Source: Maricaulis sp042095695 (lineage in GTDB: Bacteria; Pseudomonadota; Alphaproteobacteria; Caulobacterales; Maricaulaceae). Taken from it: a stretch of 64,000 bases of DNA. Under the pieces are notes generated by a model. That model was not told where the DNA came from. It did not search any database and saw only the letters and a list, made by a program, of their open reading frames with translations. Positions 6,725-14,293 of the stretch are shown here, one piece after another; the stretch's first letter is position 1, and every line of letters begins with the position of its first letter. The translations under genes and the position numbers were made by a program. The stretch is taken from the NCBI GenBank assembly GCA_042095695.1, contig JBELMP010000002.1, positions 6,043-70,042 of the forward strand. The letters run 5' to 3'.

Positions 6725-9198
6725 GAATTCGGGGCTCCCAGGGCTTCCGCGATCAGATCCTCCGATGCGTCTTCCAGAATGCTTTCATGGCCCTCACCAT
6801 AGACAGGCTCCTTGCCGACTTCGAGCATGACCGGCACTGCAAGGGGCGAGATGCGGTCGAGTGCCTGATGCATGATCTTGCCCTTGACCCGTGACAAAGC
6901 CTGTCCGAGGCGTCGGATATCGAGCAGTCCCGTCGCCGCATCCTGCCAGGCGGCTTGCAGCAGAAGATGGTCCGGCTCGTGCTCACGCAGGACGTTGTAA
7001 ATCAGGTCCGTCGAGAAAGTGACCTGGCGCCCGGTCTTCTCCTGGCCGGGAAAACGCCGCTCGATCAGGCCCGCAATTACCGCACAATTGCGGAAGGTCC
7101 GTTTCATCAAATCGCTTTCGGCAAGCCAGGCATCAAGGTCGTCGCCCATTATGTCCTCGGCAAAGAGGGCATCAAAGTCCAGCCCGCTCAGATCCTTCAA
7201 TCCCCACACTGCGAGCGCGTATTCATTGGCGACAAAGCCCATGGGCCGCATGCGCATGCGCTCAAGGCGACGGGTCAGCAACATGCCCAGGGTCTGATGC
7301 GCCAGCCGGCCTTCAAACGGGTAGCAGACCAGATAGTATTTTGCTGCGCGCGGATAGGTCTCGACAAGCAGTCCATCGGCCGGCGGTAATTGCGATTTTT
7401 CCTTTTGAAGCGACAGCCAGTCCTGGACCTGAACCGGGAGTTTGGACCAGGCATCAGGCGCCTGGACGAGATCTCGCACTCGTTTTGCCAGATAGGTCGA
7501 CAGCGGAAACTTCCCGCCCTGATAGCTGGGAATTTTCGGCTCCGGATCGCTGGAGCGCGTGACCCGGGCGGTCATCTCCTCAATGCCCTCGAATTGCAGG
7601 ATCTGCCCGGCAAACAGAAAACTGTCGCCTGGCACCAGCTGTTCGACGAACCATTCCTCGATCTGACCGAGGCGACGCCCGCCCCGGCCGCGCGCCGCCA
7701 GCTGAACATCAAGCATCGGGGCTTCCACAATCGTTCCAACATTCAGCCTGTGGCGCTGGGCAATCTGCGGATTTCGCGCCCGCCAGCCCCCTTCACGCGC
7801 GCGGACCAACCGACGAAAACGGTCATAGGTGTTCAGCGCATAGCCGCCGGTCGCTGTAAAATCGACGGCACGGTCAAACAGTTCACGATCCAGATGGGCA
7901 TAAGGGGCTGCGCTGCGCACTTCTGCGAAAAGCTGATCCGCTTCAAAGGCCTCGCCACAGCCTCGCCCCATAATGTGCTGGGCCAGGACATCCATGGCTC
8001 CGGCCTGCAAGGGTTCTCCGTCCAGGACATGTTCCGCCACGGCGTCGCGAGCGGCTTCGCATTCCAGATGTTCGAACCTGTTCGTCGGCGCGAGGATTGC
8101 GCGGGAGGGGGTATCAAGCCGGTGATTGGCCCGGCCCAGGCGCTGGATCAGGCGGGATGACCCTTTCGGCGCACCCAGCTGGACAACGAGATCCACATCA
8201 CCCCAGTCAATGCCCAGATCCAGGGTCGAGGTACACACGACGGCCTTGAGCGCGCCCTTGGCCATCGCCGCCTCGACCTTGCGACGCTGTTCCGGAGCCA
8301 GCGAGCCGTGATGCAGGGCGATGGGTAGATTGTCCGTATTGATCTGCCAGAGCGACTGAAATGTTGCCTCGGCCTGCGCCCTCGTATTGACGAAGACCAG
8401 TGACAGCCGGGCCTGTTTGATCTCGGCGTAGATATCGTTCAACGCATGCCGTCCGGAATGCCCGGCCCAGGGAATGCGATCGTCCGGGTCAAGAATGTCG
8501 ACCCGTGGCCGCGCCCCAGCCGCGCCGCGCACAATCCGGGCGAAAGCGGGCTCAGCGGGCGGTTGGGGAACCAGCCAGCGGGCCAGCCCCTGCTCGTCTG
8601 CAACCGTTGCCGACAGGCCAACACGCTGCGCATCGGGCGCCCAATGGCTCAGCGCCGCCAGCGCCAGTGACAGCAAATCCCCGCGTTTTTGAGGCGCGAT
8701 GGCGTGAATTTCATCGATAATGATCCGTTGCAGGTCCGCGAAAAAGACCGCCGCATTCTGGGTGGCGCAGAAAAGCGAAACCTGCTCAGGCGTGGTCAGG
8801 AGAATATCCGGCGGATGCGCACGCTGTCGCTGGCGTTTCGACGCGGAGGTATCACCGGTCCGGGTCTCGATCCGCAAGTCGAGCCCCATCTCCTCCACCG
8901 GAGTCATGAGATTGCGGGCGACATCGACGGACAATGCCTTGAGCGGCGAGATGTAAAGCGTATGCAGACGATGGGGGCGCCGACTCTGACCGGCAGATGG
9001 CGCAAGATCGATCAGGCTGGGCAGAAATCCGCCCAGCGTCTTGCCACCGCCTGTCGGTGCTATGAGCAGGGCGTGCTCACCGGCCTGGGCTGCCGCAATC
9101 ATCTCCAGCTGGTGGCCGCGCGCTGCCCAGCCGCGCGTATCGAACCAGCGCTGGAAGCGTTCCGGCAGGAGATGGGATAGATCGGCAGGCGCGGACAT
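6721..9198 (-). CDS. Ligase-associated DNA damage response DEXH-box helicase (Lhr-type)
   Basis: From the ATG at 9198-9196 the protein is 825 residues, the usual size of family TIGR04121. It has the superfamily 2 motifs: Walker A APTGGGKTLGGFLP near residue 45, DEIHAIAPQKRGD (DEXH) near 160, SATVADEQGLARWL, CTSTLDLGIDWGDVDLV and QRLGRANHR (motifs V/VI). These are followed by the winged-helix and Lhr-specific C-terminal region. Such enzymes are ATP-dependent 3'-5' DNA translocases acting in the Lhr-ligase-exonuclease-Pde repair system. An in-frame extension upstream to 9312 (start MSLSMAKTRQ) lacks family similarity, so I prefer the shorter start MSAPADLSHLLPERF. The stop overlaps the pdeM start. 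The neighbour upstream on the other strand is a divergently transcribed unknown gene. Confidence 0.9.
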   Translation of the reverse strand: MSAPADLSHLLPERFQRWFDTRGWAARGHQLEMIAAAQAGEHALLIAPTGGGKTLGGFLPSLIDLAPSAGQSRRPHRLHTLYISPLKALSVDVARNLMTPVEEMGLDLRIETRTGDTSASKRQRQRAHPPDILLTTPEQVSLFCATQNAAVFFADLQRIIIDEIHAIAPQKRGDLLSLALAALSHWAPDAQRVGLSATVADEQGLARWLVPQPPAEPAFARIVRGAAGARPRVDILDPDDRIPWAGHSGRHALNDIYAEIKQARLSLVFVNTRAQAEATFQSLWQINTDNLPIALHHGSLAPEQRRKVEAAMAKGALKAVVCTSTLDLGIDWGDVDLVVQLGAPKGSSRLIQRLGRANHRLDTPSRAILAPTNRFEHLECEAARDAVAEHVLDGEPLQAGAMDVLAQHIMGRGCGEAFEADQLFAEVRSAAPYAHLDRELFDRAVDFTATGGYALNTYDRFRRLVRAREGGWRARNPQIAQRHRLNVGTIVEAPMLDVQLAARGRGGRRLGQIEEWFVEQLVPGDSFLFAGQILQFEGIEEMTARVTRSSDPEPKIPSYQGGKFPLSTYLAKRVRDLVQAPDAWSKLPVQVQDWLSLQKEKSQLPPADGLLVETYPRAAKYYLVCYPFEGRLAHQTLGMLLTRRLERMRMRPMGFVANEYALAVWGLKDLSGLDFDALFAEDIMGDDLDAWLAESDLMKRTFRNCAVIAGLIERRFPGQEKTGRQVTFSTDLIYNVLREHEPDHLLLQAAWQDAATGLLDIRRLGQALSRVKGKIMHQALDRISPLAVPVMLEVGKEPVYGEGHESILEDASEDLIAEALGAPNS

Positions 9199-9335
9199 GA
9201 TCCAGACATAGCCGTCACTTGTCCCGGTGGGAATGCTCGCACTGCCCCGGGGGACAGGAGGGGTGAGCGTCCCTCTGACCTTTTGCCGCGTTTTCGCCAT
9301 GCTCAGGCTCAAGCTGATGCCTGCGAGGAATTATC

Positions 9336-10289
9336 ATGGACCATGCCGTAATCGAGCGTTATCGCGCCCTGGACGCAGCCTTTGTGGCCCGCGCAGGCCG
9401 CGGGGACCGTCTCACGGCGCGCTTTGCCGCCCTCGCCGGCCTGTCGGCGCCCCAGGACGTTGAAACCCTGATCGAACGCAGTTTCGAAACCCGCGATTCC
9501 CTGAACCGTGTTCTGGGTCTCTGGCGCGCGCCCAGCAAGTCCATGCGACTGGTTTTCGCCACCGCTCTGGTCGCTTCGGAGCGCTCCGCCGAGCATTTCT
9601 TCGAAGCCCGCAGGGCCTTGCGGGAACGGCGCGACCAGCGCGGCAGCCGCGCGCTCTCTCACGGCGGGGCGTGCGCTGCCCTGGCGCTGATCGCCGCGGG
9701 CGGCCATCCGCATCAGGCCGATCAATTCTACGATATTCTTGATGCGATTGCCGCCCCGTGGTGGCGACGGGAGGCCAGTCGCGAAGAGATCATCGCTGCC
9801 GCACTGGCGGCCATGGGCGATCTTCCTGACGAGGCCCGCGCCCGGCTCGACAGGGCCCGGCAGACCCTGCGCGACGCTCATATTCCTGATTCAGCGGTTG
9901 AGGCGGCCGCCTATGAAGTCGCCTTTTTTGAACCCGAGGCTGGCGATGTCGCGGCCTCATGGACCGCGTTGAGCATTGCCGTGCGCGGACGCAGCGCGCT
10001 GAAGAATGGAGTTGGCAAGACCGGACTGGCCATTTTGTCAGCGCAGGGACATGGCCAGGAAGTGGCCGACGCGCTGGTGGATGCGTTTGACGGGTTGAGG
10101 GAGATACGTCCGCGCATTTCCTCCCAGGTCTCGGCACGGATCGCCCAGCGTCTGGCCCAGGCGCAGCTGGGCAGCAGGGCACCGATGAGTGCCGCGAGCG
10201 ATCTGGCGGCGATTCTGGCGGCGCAGGCGGCGATGATCGCGGCCGTCACCGCAGCGACGACGAGCGCGACAGTCGCAGCGACCAGTTAG
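9336..10289 (+). CDS. Conserved hypothetical protein, all-alpha
   Basis: This 317-residue soluble protein begins at an ATG with a good ribosome site (GAGGAA, about 6 bases upstream). It is almost entirely predicted helix, rich in Ala, Arg and Glu, with no signal peptide and no recognisable catalytic motif. The last 45 residues are unusually poor in charge and rich in Ala, Thr and Ser (LAAILAAQAAMIAAVTAATT), possibly a membrane-associated or low-complexity tail. The body, with a GGHPHQADQFYDIL segment, loosely resembles the DUF4003-type proteins of unknown function, but I am not sure of that. It is divergent from the repair helicase, with the start codons 137 bases apart. No function is proposed. 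Confidence 0.7.
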   Translation: MDHAVIERYRALDAAFVARAGRGDRLTARFAALAGLSAPQDVETLIERSFETRDSLNRVLGLWRAPSKSMRLVFATALVASERSAEHFFEARRALRERRDQRGSRALSHGGACAALALIAAGGHPHQADQFYDILDAIAAPWWRREASREEIIAAALAAMGDLPDEARARLDRARQTLRDAHIPDSAVEAAAYEVAFFEPEAGDVAASWTALSIAVRGRSALKNGVGKTGLAILSAQGHGQEVADALVDAFDGLREIRPRISSQVSARIAQRLAQAQLGSRAPMSAASDLAAILAAQAAMIAAVTAATTSATVAATS

Positions 10290-10348
10290 ACAGGTGACAG
10301 CGTCCTGATTTGCAGTCATGCTGCCCAGGCACATAATGGGGGGATGAT

Positions 10349-11071
10349 GTGCCGTTCAGGACTTTGAATTCGAAGAATATCCTCAAGACGCTCGAGCGCC
10401 TCGCGCTTCGGGTCAGTGAGCGTTTTCCTGACGCCGGCCTCAATCATGTCATCCAGGAATTGATCGAACTCGGTCAGCGTGACCGGCGCCGAGCGGAGAA
10501 GCTTGCCAGACCCTATATCCTGCTCAGGCTGGGGATTTTCATCGCGATCGGCGCGGCGCTCCTGGCGCTGGCCTATATGGGCTACCGCCTGTCAGGCACG
10601 CTCGCGGTCGAGGATGCGAAGGCAGATATCTACACGATTTTCGAAGGCGTCGAAGCCGGGTTGAATATCGTCATCCTGGCAGCTGTGGCGATTTTCACCC
10701 TGACCCGGATCGAGGAAAGGTTGAAACGCTCGCAAGCCCTTGATGATCTCCACGAGCTACGCTCCATCGCCCATGTCATTGACATGCACCAGCTCACCAA
10801 GGATCCGACGGCTCTGATGCGCCTTGGTCCGCGCACCGCCTCCTCGCCGGAGCGCGAGATGAGCGAATTCGAGCTTAGTCGCTATCTCGATTATTGCGCC
10901 GAACTCCTCAGCCTCGCCGGCAAGGTCGCCGCACTTTATGCGCAAAGCTCGCGGGACCCGGTGGTGATTGCCTCGGTCAATGATATCGAAACGCTGACCT
11001 CGAACATGGCCTCGAAGATCTGGCAGAAAATCATGATCATTCGCTCGGGCCGCAATGGTGTTGAATCATAA
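10349..11071 (+). CDS. Hypothetical two-pass membrane protein
   Basis: The 240-residue protein starts at GTG 10349. It has a basic N-terminal cytoplasmic region, two membrane segments (LRLGIFIAIGAALLALAYMGYRL, about residues 59-81, and VEAGLNIVILAAVAIFTLTRI, about 101-121) and a C-terminal helical cytoplasmic domain. The segment after the second membrane helix, LHELRSIAHVIDMHQLTKDP, looks strongly constrained and is probably the family signature. No enzymatic motif is visible. It lies 59 bases after the unknown gene at 9336 and 91 bases before an MscS channel gene on the same strand. The family is unknown to me; a signalling or membrane-organising role would be guesswork. Confidence 0.65.
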   Translation: MPFRTLNSKNILKTLERLALRVSERFPDAGLNHVIQELIELGQRDRRRAEKLARPYILLRLGIFIAIGAALLALAYMGYRLSGTLAVEDAKADIYTIFEGVEAGLNIVILAAVAIFTLTRIEERLKRSQALDDLHELRSIAHVIDMHQLTKDPTALMRLGPRTASSPEREMSEFELSRYLDYCAELLSLAGKVAALYAQSSRDPVVIASVNDIETLTSNMASKIWQKIMIIRSGRNGVES

Positions 11072-11162
11072 CCGGCACACCGCACAGGCGAAATTGCAAT
11101 TTCCCATTCATCAAAAGCCTGATAGGCGGTGCTATTGGATAGGCAAATAGCAGGGGGCTGAA

Positions 11163-11993
11163 ATGAATCCCGAAGAGTTCATGAATGCTGAAACCATGTC
11201 TGCGCTGATCGAGCGCGGCATCAATGCGGGCACAAGCGTTGTCCTCGCAGCACTGATTTTTATCGTCGGCATGATCATCGCCGGCATGGTCCGCGGAGCA
11301 GTCCGCAAGGCGGCCATGCGCAGCGAGCGCATTGACGACACGCTGGGCAATTTCTTCGCCTCCATCGCCTATTACGGCATTATGGCGATCGTCGTGATTG
11401 CCGTCCTCAATCGCTTCGGTGTTGAGACGACCAGCCTGGTTGCAGCGCTCGGTGCCGCAACGCTGGCCATCGGCCTGGCCTTGCAGGGCACGCTGTCCAA
11501 TCTCGCAGCCGGGGTCATGATCATTCTCTTCCGCCCCTATCAGCTGGGAGACTGGGTCGAAGTCGCCGGTCAATCCGGTGCCGTCAAAGATATCAACCTG
11601 TTCACCACCGAGCTGGCGACGGGCGACAACAAGAAGGTCATCGTTCCCAATGGAGCGGCCTGGGGTGCGGTGATCACCAATTACTCGGCGAATGATACGC
11701 GCCGGGTCGATCTCGTCTTCTCCATCGACTATGCCGACGATATCGACAAGGCAATGAGCGTTATCGAGGACACGCTGAATGGCGATGACCGTGTCCACAA
11801 GGACCCGGCTGTCTTTACCGCCGTCAGCGCGCATGGCGGGTCTTCGGTCGATATTGTCGCCCGTGCCTGGTGCAATACCGGCGATTACTGGGGCGTCCAC
11901 TTTGATGCGATGAAGAATGTCAAAACCGCATTCGACGACAAGGGCATCTCCATTCCCTACCCGCATCAGGTCAATATTACCCGCAAGGCCTAG
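11163..11993 (+). CDS. mscS: Small-conductance mechanosensitive channel (MscS family)
   Basis: The 276-residue protein has the minimal MscS architecture: three membrane helices (about 20-42, 62-82 and 88-112) and a cytoplasmic beta/alpha vestibule. The pore-lining third helix carries the Ala/Gly packing pattern AALGAATLAIGLALQGTLSNLAAGVMIILFRP in part (about 90-120), followed by the beta-domain signature GDWVEV and the conserved PNG (about 162) and TNYS. MscS opens on membrane tension to release solutes during hypo-osmotic shock. Length is close to that of E. coli MscS (286 residues). The ATG at 11163 follows a GGGGGC stretch. The gene stands alone with a DUF6460 gene 61 bases downstream. Confidence 0.9.
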   Translation: MNPEEFMNAETMSALIERGINAGTSVVLAALIFIVGMIIAGMVRGAVRKAAMRSERIDDTLGNFFASIAYYGIMAIVVIAVLNRFGVETTSLVAALGAATLAIGLALQGTLSNLAAGVMIILFRPYQLGDWVEVAGQSGAVKDINLFTTELATGDNKKVIVPNGAAWGAVITNYSANDTRRVDLVFSIDYADDIDKAMSVIEDTLNGDDRVHKDPAVFTAVSAHGGSSVDIVARAWCNTGDYWGVHFDAMKNVKTAFDDKGISIPYPHQVNITRKA

Positions 11994-12054
11994 ATGGTTT
12001 AGGGTGCGGCATGAACGGCCCCGTTTGTGCCGCATTTTCTGCTAGAGTGACGAT

Positions 12055-12381
12055 ATGAGCCAGGATGCAACGCCCAGTCCCGATCGCGGGCAGACCGAGG
12101 ATCGCAGCTTCGCGCAGCGCCTCCTCGCCTTTTCGACCGCTGATATTGTGCGGGTCGTCTTTCTCTGCCTCGTCGTGGGCCTTGTCCTCGCGGCCTTCAA
12201 TGTCGATCCGGCCGAGCTTTGGGTCGATTTCTTCGGCACGCTCGCCGAAAGCATAGCCAGCGTCGTAGACACACTTCTCGGCAGCGCTGACCGGGCCATT
12301 GAATACTTCCTTCTCGGCGCTGTCATCGTCGTGCCGATCTGGGTTTTCATGCGAATTCTCGGTGCAATGAAACGCAATTAG
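12055..12381 (+). CDS. DUF6460-like small membrane protein
   Basis: The 108-residue protein has an N-terminal polar segment followed by two hydrophobic helices (IVRVVFLCLVVGLVLAAFNV, about 32-51, and IEYFLLGAVIVVPIWVFMRIL, about 83-103). Between them is the conserved-looking PAELWVDFFGTLAESI. This fits the small alphaproteobacterial DUF6460 family, of unknown function. It starts at ATG 12055 and is followed 15 bases later by a thioesterase gene. Because it is short and known only by family resemblance, the assignment is moderate; the membrane topology is clear. Confidence 0.6.
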   Translation: MSQDATPSPDRGQTEDRSFAQRLLAFSTADIVRVVFLCLVVGLVLAAFNVDPAELWVDFFGTLAESIASVVDTLLGSADRAIEYFLLGAVIVVPIWVFMRILGAMKRN

Positions 12382-12396
12382 TTTCACACTGAAGCT

Positions 12397-12885
12397 ATGA
12401 CACCTGAACGCCAGGACTTCCTGAACCAGTTGGCCGAACTCCTGGTCAATGGCTCCCCGCACGCGAATGCGATCGGCCTGACCTTTGACGCGGTTGGTGA
12501 GGGCCACGCCATTATGCGGGCGAAATTCAGCGAGGACCTGATCGGGGATCCGGAAACCGGTGTGCTTCATGGCGGCGTGATCACCGCATTGCTCGACCAT
12601 GTCTGTGGACTGGCAGCCTTCACCGGCTTTGGTGGCGAAGACATGCCAGCAACACTCGATCTGAGAATAGACTATATGCGTCCCGCCAGGCCCGGTGCCG
12701 ATGTGATCGCAGAAGCGGTCTGCCTGCAAGCGCGAGGCCTCGTCGCCTTTGTGCGGGCAACAGCCCATGACGGGGATGCCGAAGACCCTGTCGCCATTGC
12801 GCAGGCCGCCTTCATGATTTCCCGCGCCTCAAAAGAAGCCCACGAACGCCACAAGCGCAATATCGAGGAGGCCCTTCCGAAATGA
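12397..12885 (+). CDS. PaaI family hotdog thioesterase
   Basis: The 162-residue protein is a single hotdog domain. The hallmark HGG motif (TGVLHGGVITALLDHVCGLAA, about 48-68, read in part) precedes the long central helix, and ATLDLRIDYMRPARPGADV forms the characteristic beta-strand ending in YMRPA. PaaI-type enzymes hydrolyse acyl- or aryl-CoA thioesters in the cytoplasm; the catalytic acidic residue is likely the Asp in LLDH. The TGA overlaps the ATG of a second, related thioesterase (ATGA at 12882-12885), so the pair is coupled and may form a hetero-oligomer. The exact substrate is unknown. Confidence 0.85.
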   Translation: MTPERQDFLNQLAELLVNGSPHANAIGLTFDAVGEGHAIMRAKFSEDLIGDPETGVLHGGVITALLDHVCGLAAFTGFGGEDMPATLDLRIDYMRPARPGADVIAEAVCLQARGLVAFVRATAHDGDAEDPVAIAQAAFMISRASKEAHERHKRNIEEALPK

Positions 12886-13304
12886 GTGAGACGCCCCTGT
12901 TCGATACGCTTTTGTCGACGCCCTATGTCTCGCGCTTCGGTATTGAGCTGAACATGCATGGCGATGAGCTGACCGGTCTTCTGCCCTTTCGCGAAGATGT
13001 GGTCGGCAATCCGCTTATCCCCGCCCTGCATGGCGGTGCCGTTGGGGCGTTTTTGGAAGTCGTGGCTGCGGCCTCTTTGATCGCGGCGCAACCCCTGACC
13101 CGGCTGCCGAAACCGATTGATATCTCGATCGATTATCTGCGTCCCGCGCGCGCCCATGATGTCTTCGCCCGCGCCCAAGTGGCGCGCAGCGGACGGCGTG
13201 TCGCCAATGTGCGCGTCGAGGCCTGGCAGGGTCGTCGCGGTGCGCCTGTCGCGACCCTGCACGGTCATTTCCTGATCGCACCGGAACCGCGGGGCGAGAG
13301 CTAG
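12882..13304 (+). CDS. PaaI family hotdog thioesterase (second copy)
   Basis: The 140-residue hotdog protein is related to its upstream neighbour: LHGGAVGAFLEVVAAASL holds the HGG motif and central helix, and PIDISIDYLRPARAHDVFA matches the YMRPA strand. In this copy the acidic residue in the central helix is Glu (FLEVV) where the neighbour has Asp (LLDHV). The start ATG lies in the ATGA overlap with the upstream stop. Such tandem, overlapping PaaI pairs are common in Alphaproteobacteria and point to a heteromeric acyl-CoA thioesterase. The 198 bases after it hold only a weak hairpin (CGCTT/AAGCG near 13325-13343). Confidence 0.82.
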   Translation: MSETPLFDTLLSTPYVSRFGIELNMHGDELTGLLPFREDVVGNPLIPALHGGAVGAFLEVVAAASLIAAQPLTRLPKPIDISIDYLRPARAHDVFARAQVARSGRRVANVRVEAWQGRRGAPVATLHGHFLIAPEPRGES

Positions 13305-13502
13305 CCCGTCGGATTTAGGGCAGGCGCTTACGCTGCAAGCGTCACGCCAGGATCGGGTTTTGGATCACCGCAGATCTGCATGGCCAGCCTGCCTTTCTGA
13401 GCGTCGAGATGTCACATCAGATTCACCGAATATTGGGATTTAGCGCGCGTTGATCACCGGTGGCGCCGGGCCGCCGGGATGCAAACCGAAAAGGTTTTCG
13501 AA

Positions 13503-13808
13503 ATGCTTCGCACCGCCACCGCCCTCTTCCTCGCCCTGTCCGTTTCTGCCGTCGCACAGGCGCAAACTGTTCGCACCGAAGTCATCGAATACTCGCCCTC
13601 CGCCCTGTCTGATGAGCAGGCTTTTGACGCGCTGTCTGCCGAGATCCGTGCTGCCGCCCGCCGCGTCTGCGACATCCGCACTGCCCGCGGTGCTGCCGAG
13701 GCCCGCGCTGCTCGTGAATGCATTGAAGACGCCGTCTCCAATGCCTTCGGTCAACTGAATAATGAGATCGCCGCCTACGCTCCGGTAACGCAGATCCTGG
13801 TGCGCTAA
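13503..13808 (+). CDS. UrcA family secreted protein
   Basis: The 101-residue preprotein has a signal peptide (MLRTATALFLALSVSAVAQA, cleavage after AQA) and a mature region with the UrcA features: VIEYSPSALSDEQAFDALSAEIR, AARRVCDIR and ARECIEDAV, with the two Cys likely forming a disulfide. The family is found in Caulobacterales and Sphingomonadales and has no known activity. I chose ATG 13503 over the in-frame ATG at 13479 because AAAAGG lies 10 bases upstream and it places the signal peptide at the N-terminus. It stands alone and is followed by a terminator-like hairpin. Confidence 0.75.
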   Translation: MLRTATALFLALSVSAVAQAQTVRTEVIEYSPSALSDEQAFDALSAEIRAAARRVCDIRTARGAAEARAARECIEDAVSNAFGQLNNEIAAYAPVTQILVR

Positions 13809-13817
13809 ACACCGTGC

Positions 13818-13860
13818 CGAGGCGCCTCGCCCGCTGAGGTGCGGCGCCTCGCCGCCTTTT
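13818..13860 (+). terminator. Rho-independent-type terminator after the UrcA gene
   Basis: CGAGGCGCC (13818-13826) pairs with GGCGCCTCG (13843-13851) across a 16-base loop and is followed by a short TTTT run at 13857-13860, ten bases after the UrcA stop. Confidence 0.6.
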
Positions 13861-13890
13861 CTAATTGGGGACGGCAACTAGATTCGGGGT

Positions 13891-14256
13891 ATGACCCAGA
13901 ACGCCCCTGTGATTGCCTATTATGATGGTCTCTGCCCGATCTGTTGCGCAGAAATGGATCATTATCGCGAACGCTCCAGCGGGCTAGTCAAAACGCAGGA
14001 CTGCACGGGTCCCGATCTGCCCGACGATATTGATCGCGACAAAGCCCTGAAATCGCTCCACCTGCGCTTGCCCGATGGCTCGGTTGTGGATGGCTGGGAT
14101 GCCTTCATCGCCATCTGGGAAAGAACCCCGGGCCTGGAATGGCTGGCTGCGATCAACCGACCCTGGATCATTCGCAAGCCGATGGACATTCTTTACCGGC
14201 TCATCGTTCCGTTCCGGCCGCGCCGAACGTGCCGGGACGGCGTTTGCGAGCGCTAG
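13891..14256 (+). CDS. DCC family thiol-disulfide oxidoreductase-like protein (DUF393)
   Basis: The 121-residue protein begins with the DUF393 signature YYDGLCPICCAEMDHY, which contains the DGxCPxC redox-like motif at about residues 10-16. It continues with the family's KSLHLRLPDGSVVDGWDAFIAIW block and ends with a Cys-containing tail (RRTCRDGVCER). DCC proteins have a thioredoxin-like fold and are presumed to be thiol-disulfide oxidoreductases; a defined substrate is not known. The ATG at 13891 comes shortly after a GANTC site (GATTC, 13881-13885). The MATE exporter gene follows 37 bases later and may be cotranscribed. Confidence 0.82.
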   Translation: MTQNAPVIAYYDGLCPICCAEMDHYRERSSGLVKTQDCTGPDLPDDIDRDKALKSLHLRLPDGSVVDGWDAFIAIWERTPGLEWLAAINRPWIIRKPMDILYRLIVPFRPRRTCRDGVCER

Positions 14257-14293
14257 GCTTGCTGCAGCAGGCAACTGGCACTAATCCGGTGGG

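Noticed and set aside
13325..13343. CGCTT/AAGCG hairpin after the second thioesterase as a terminator
   Set aside because: The stem is only five pairs and no T tract follows.
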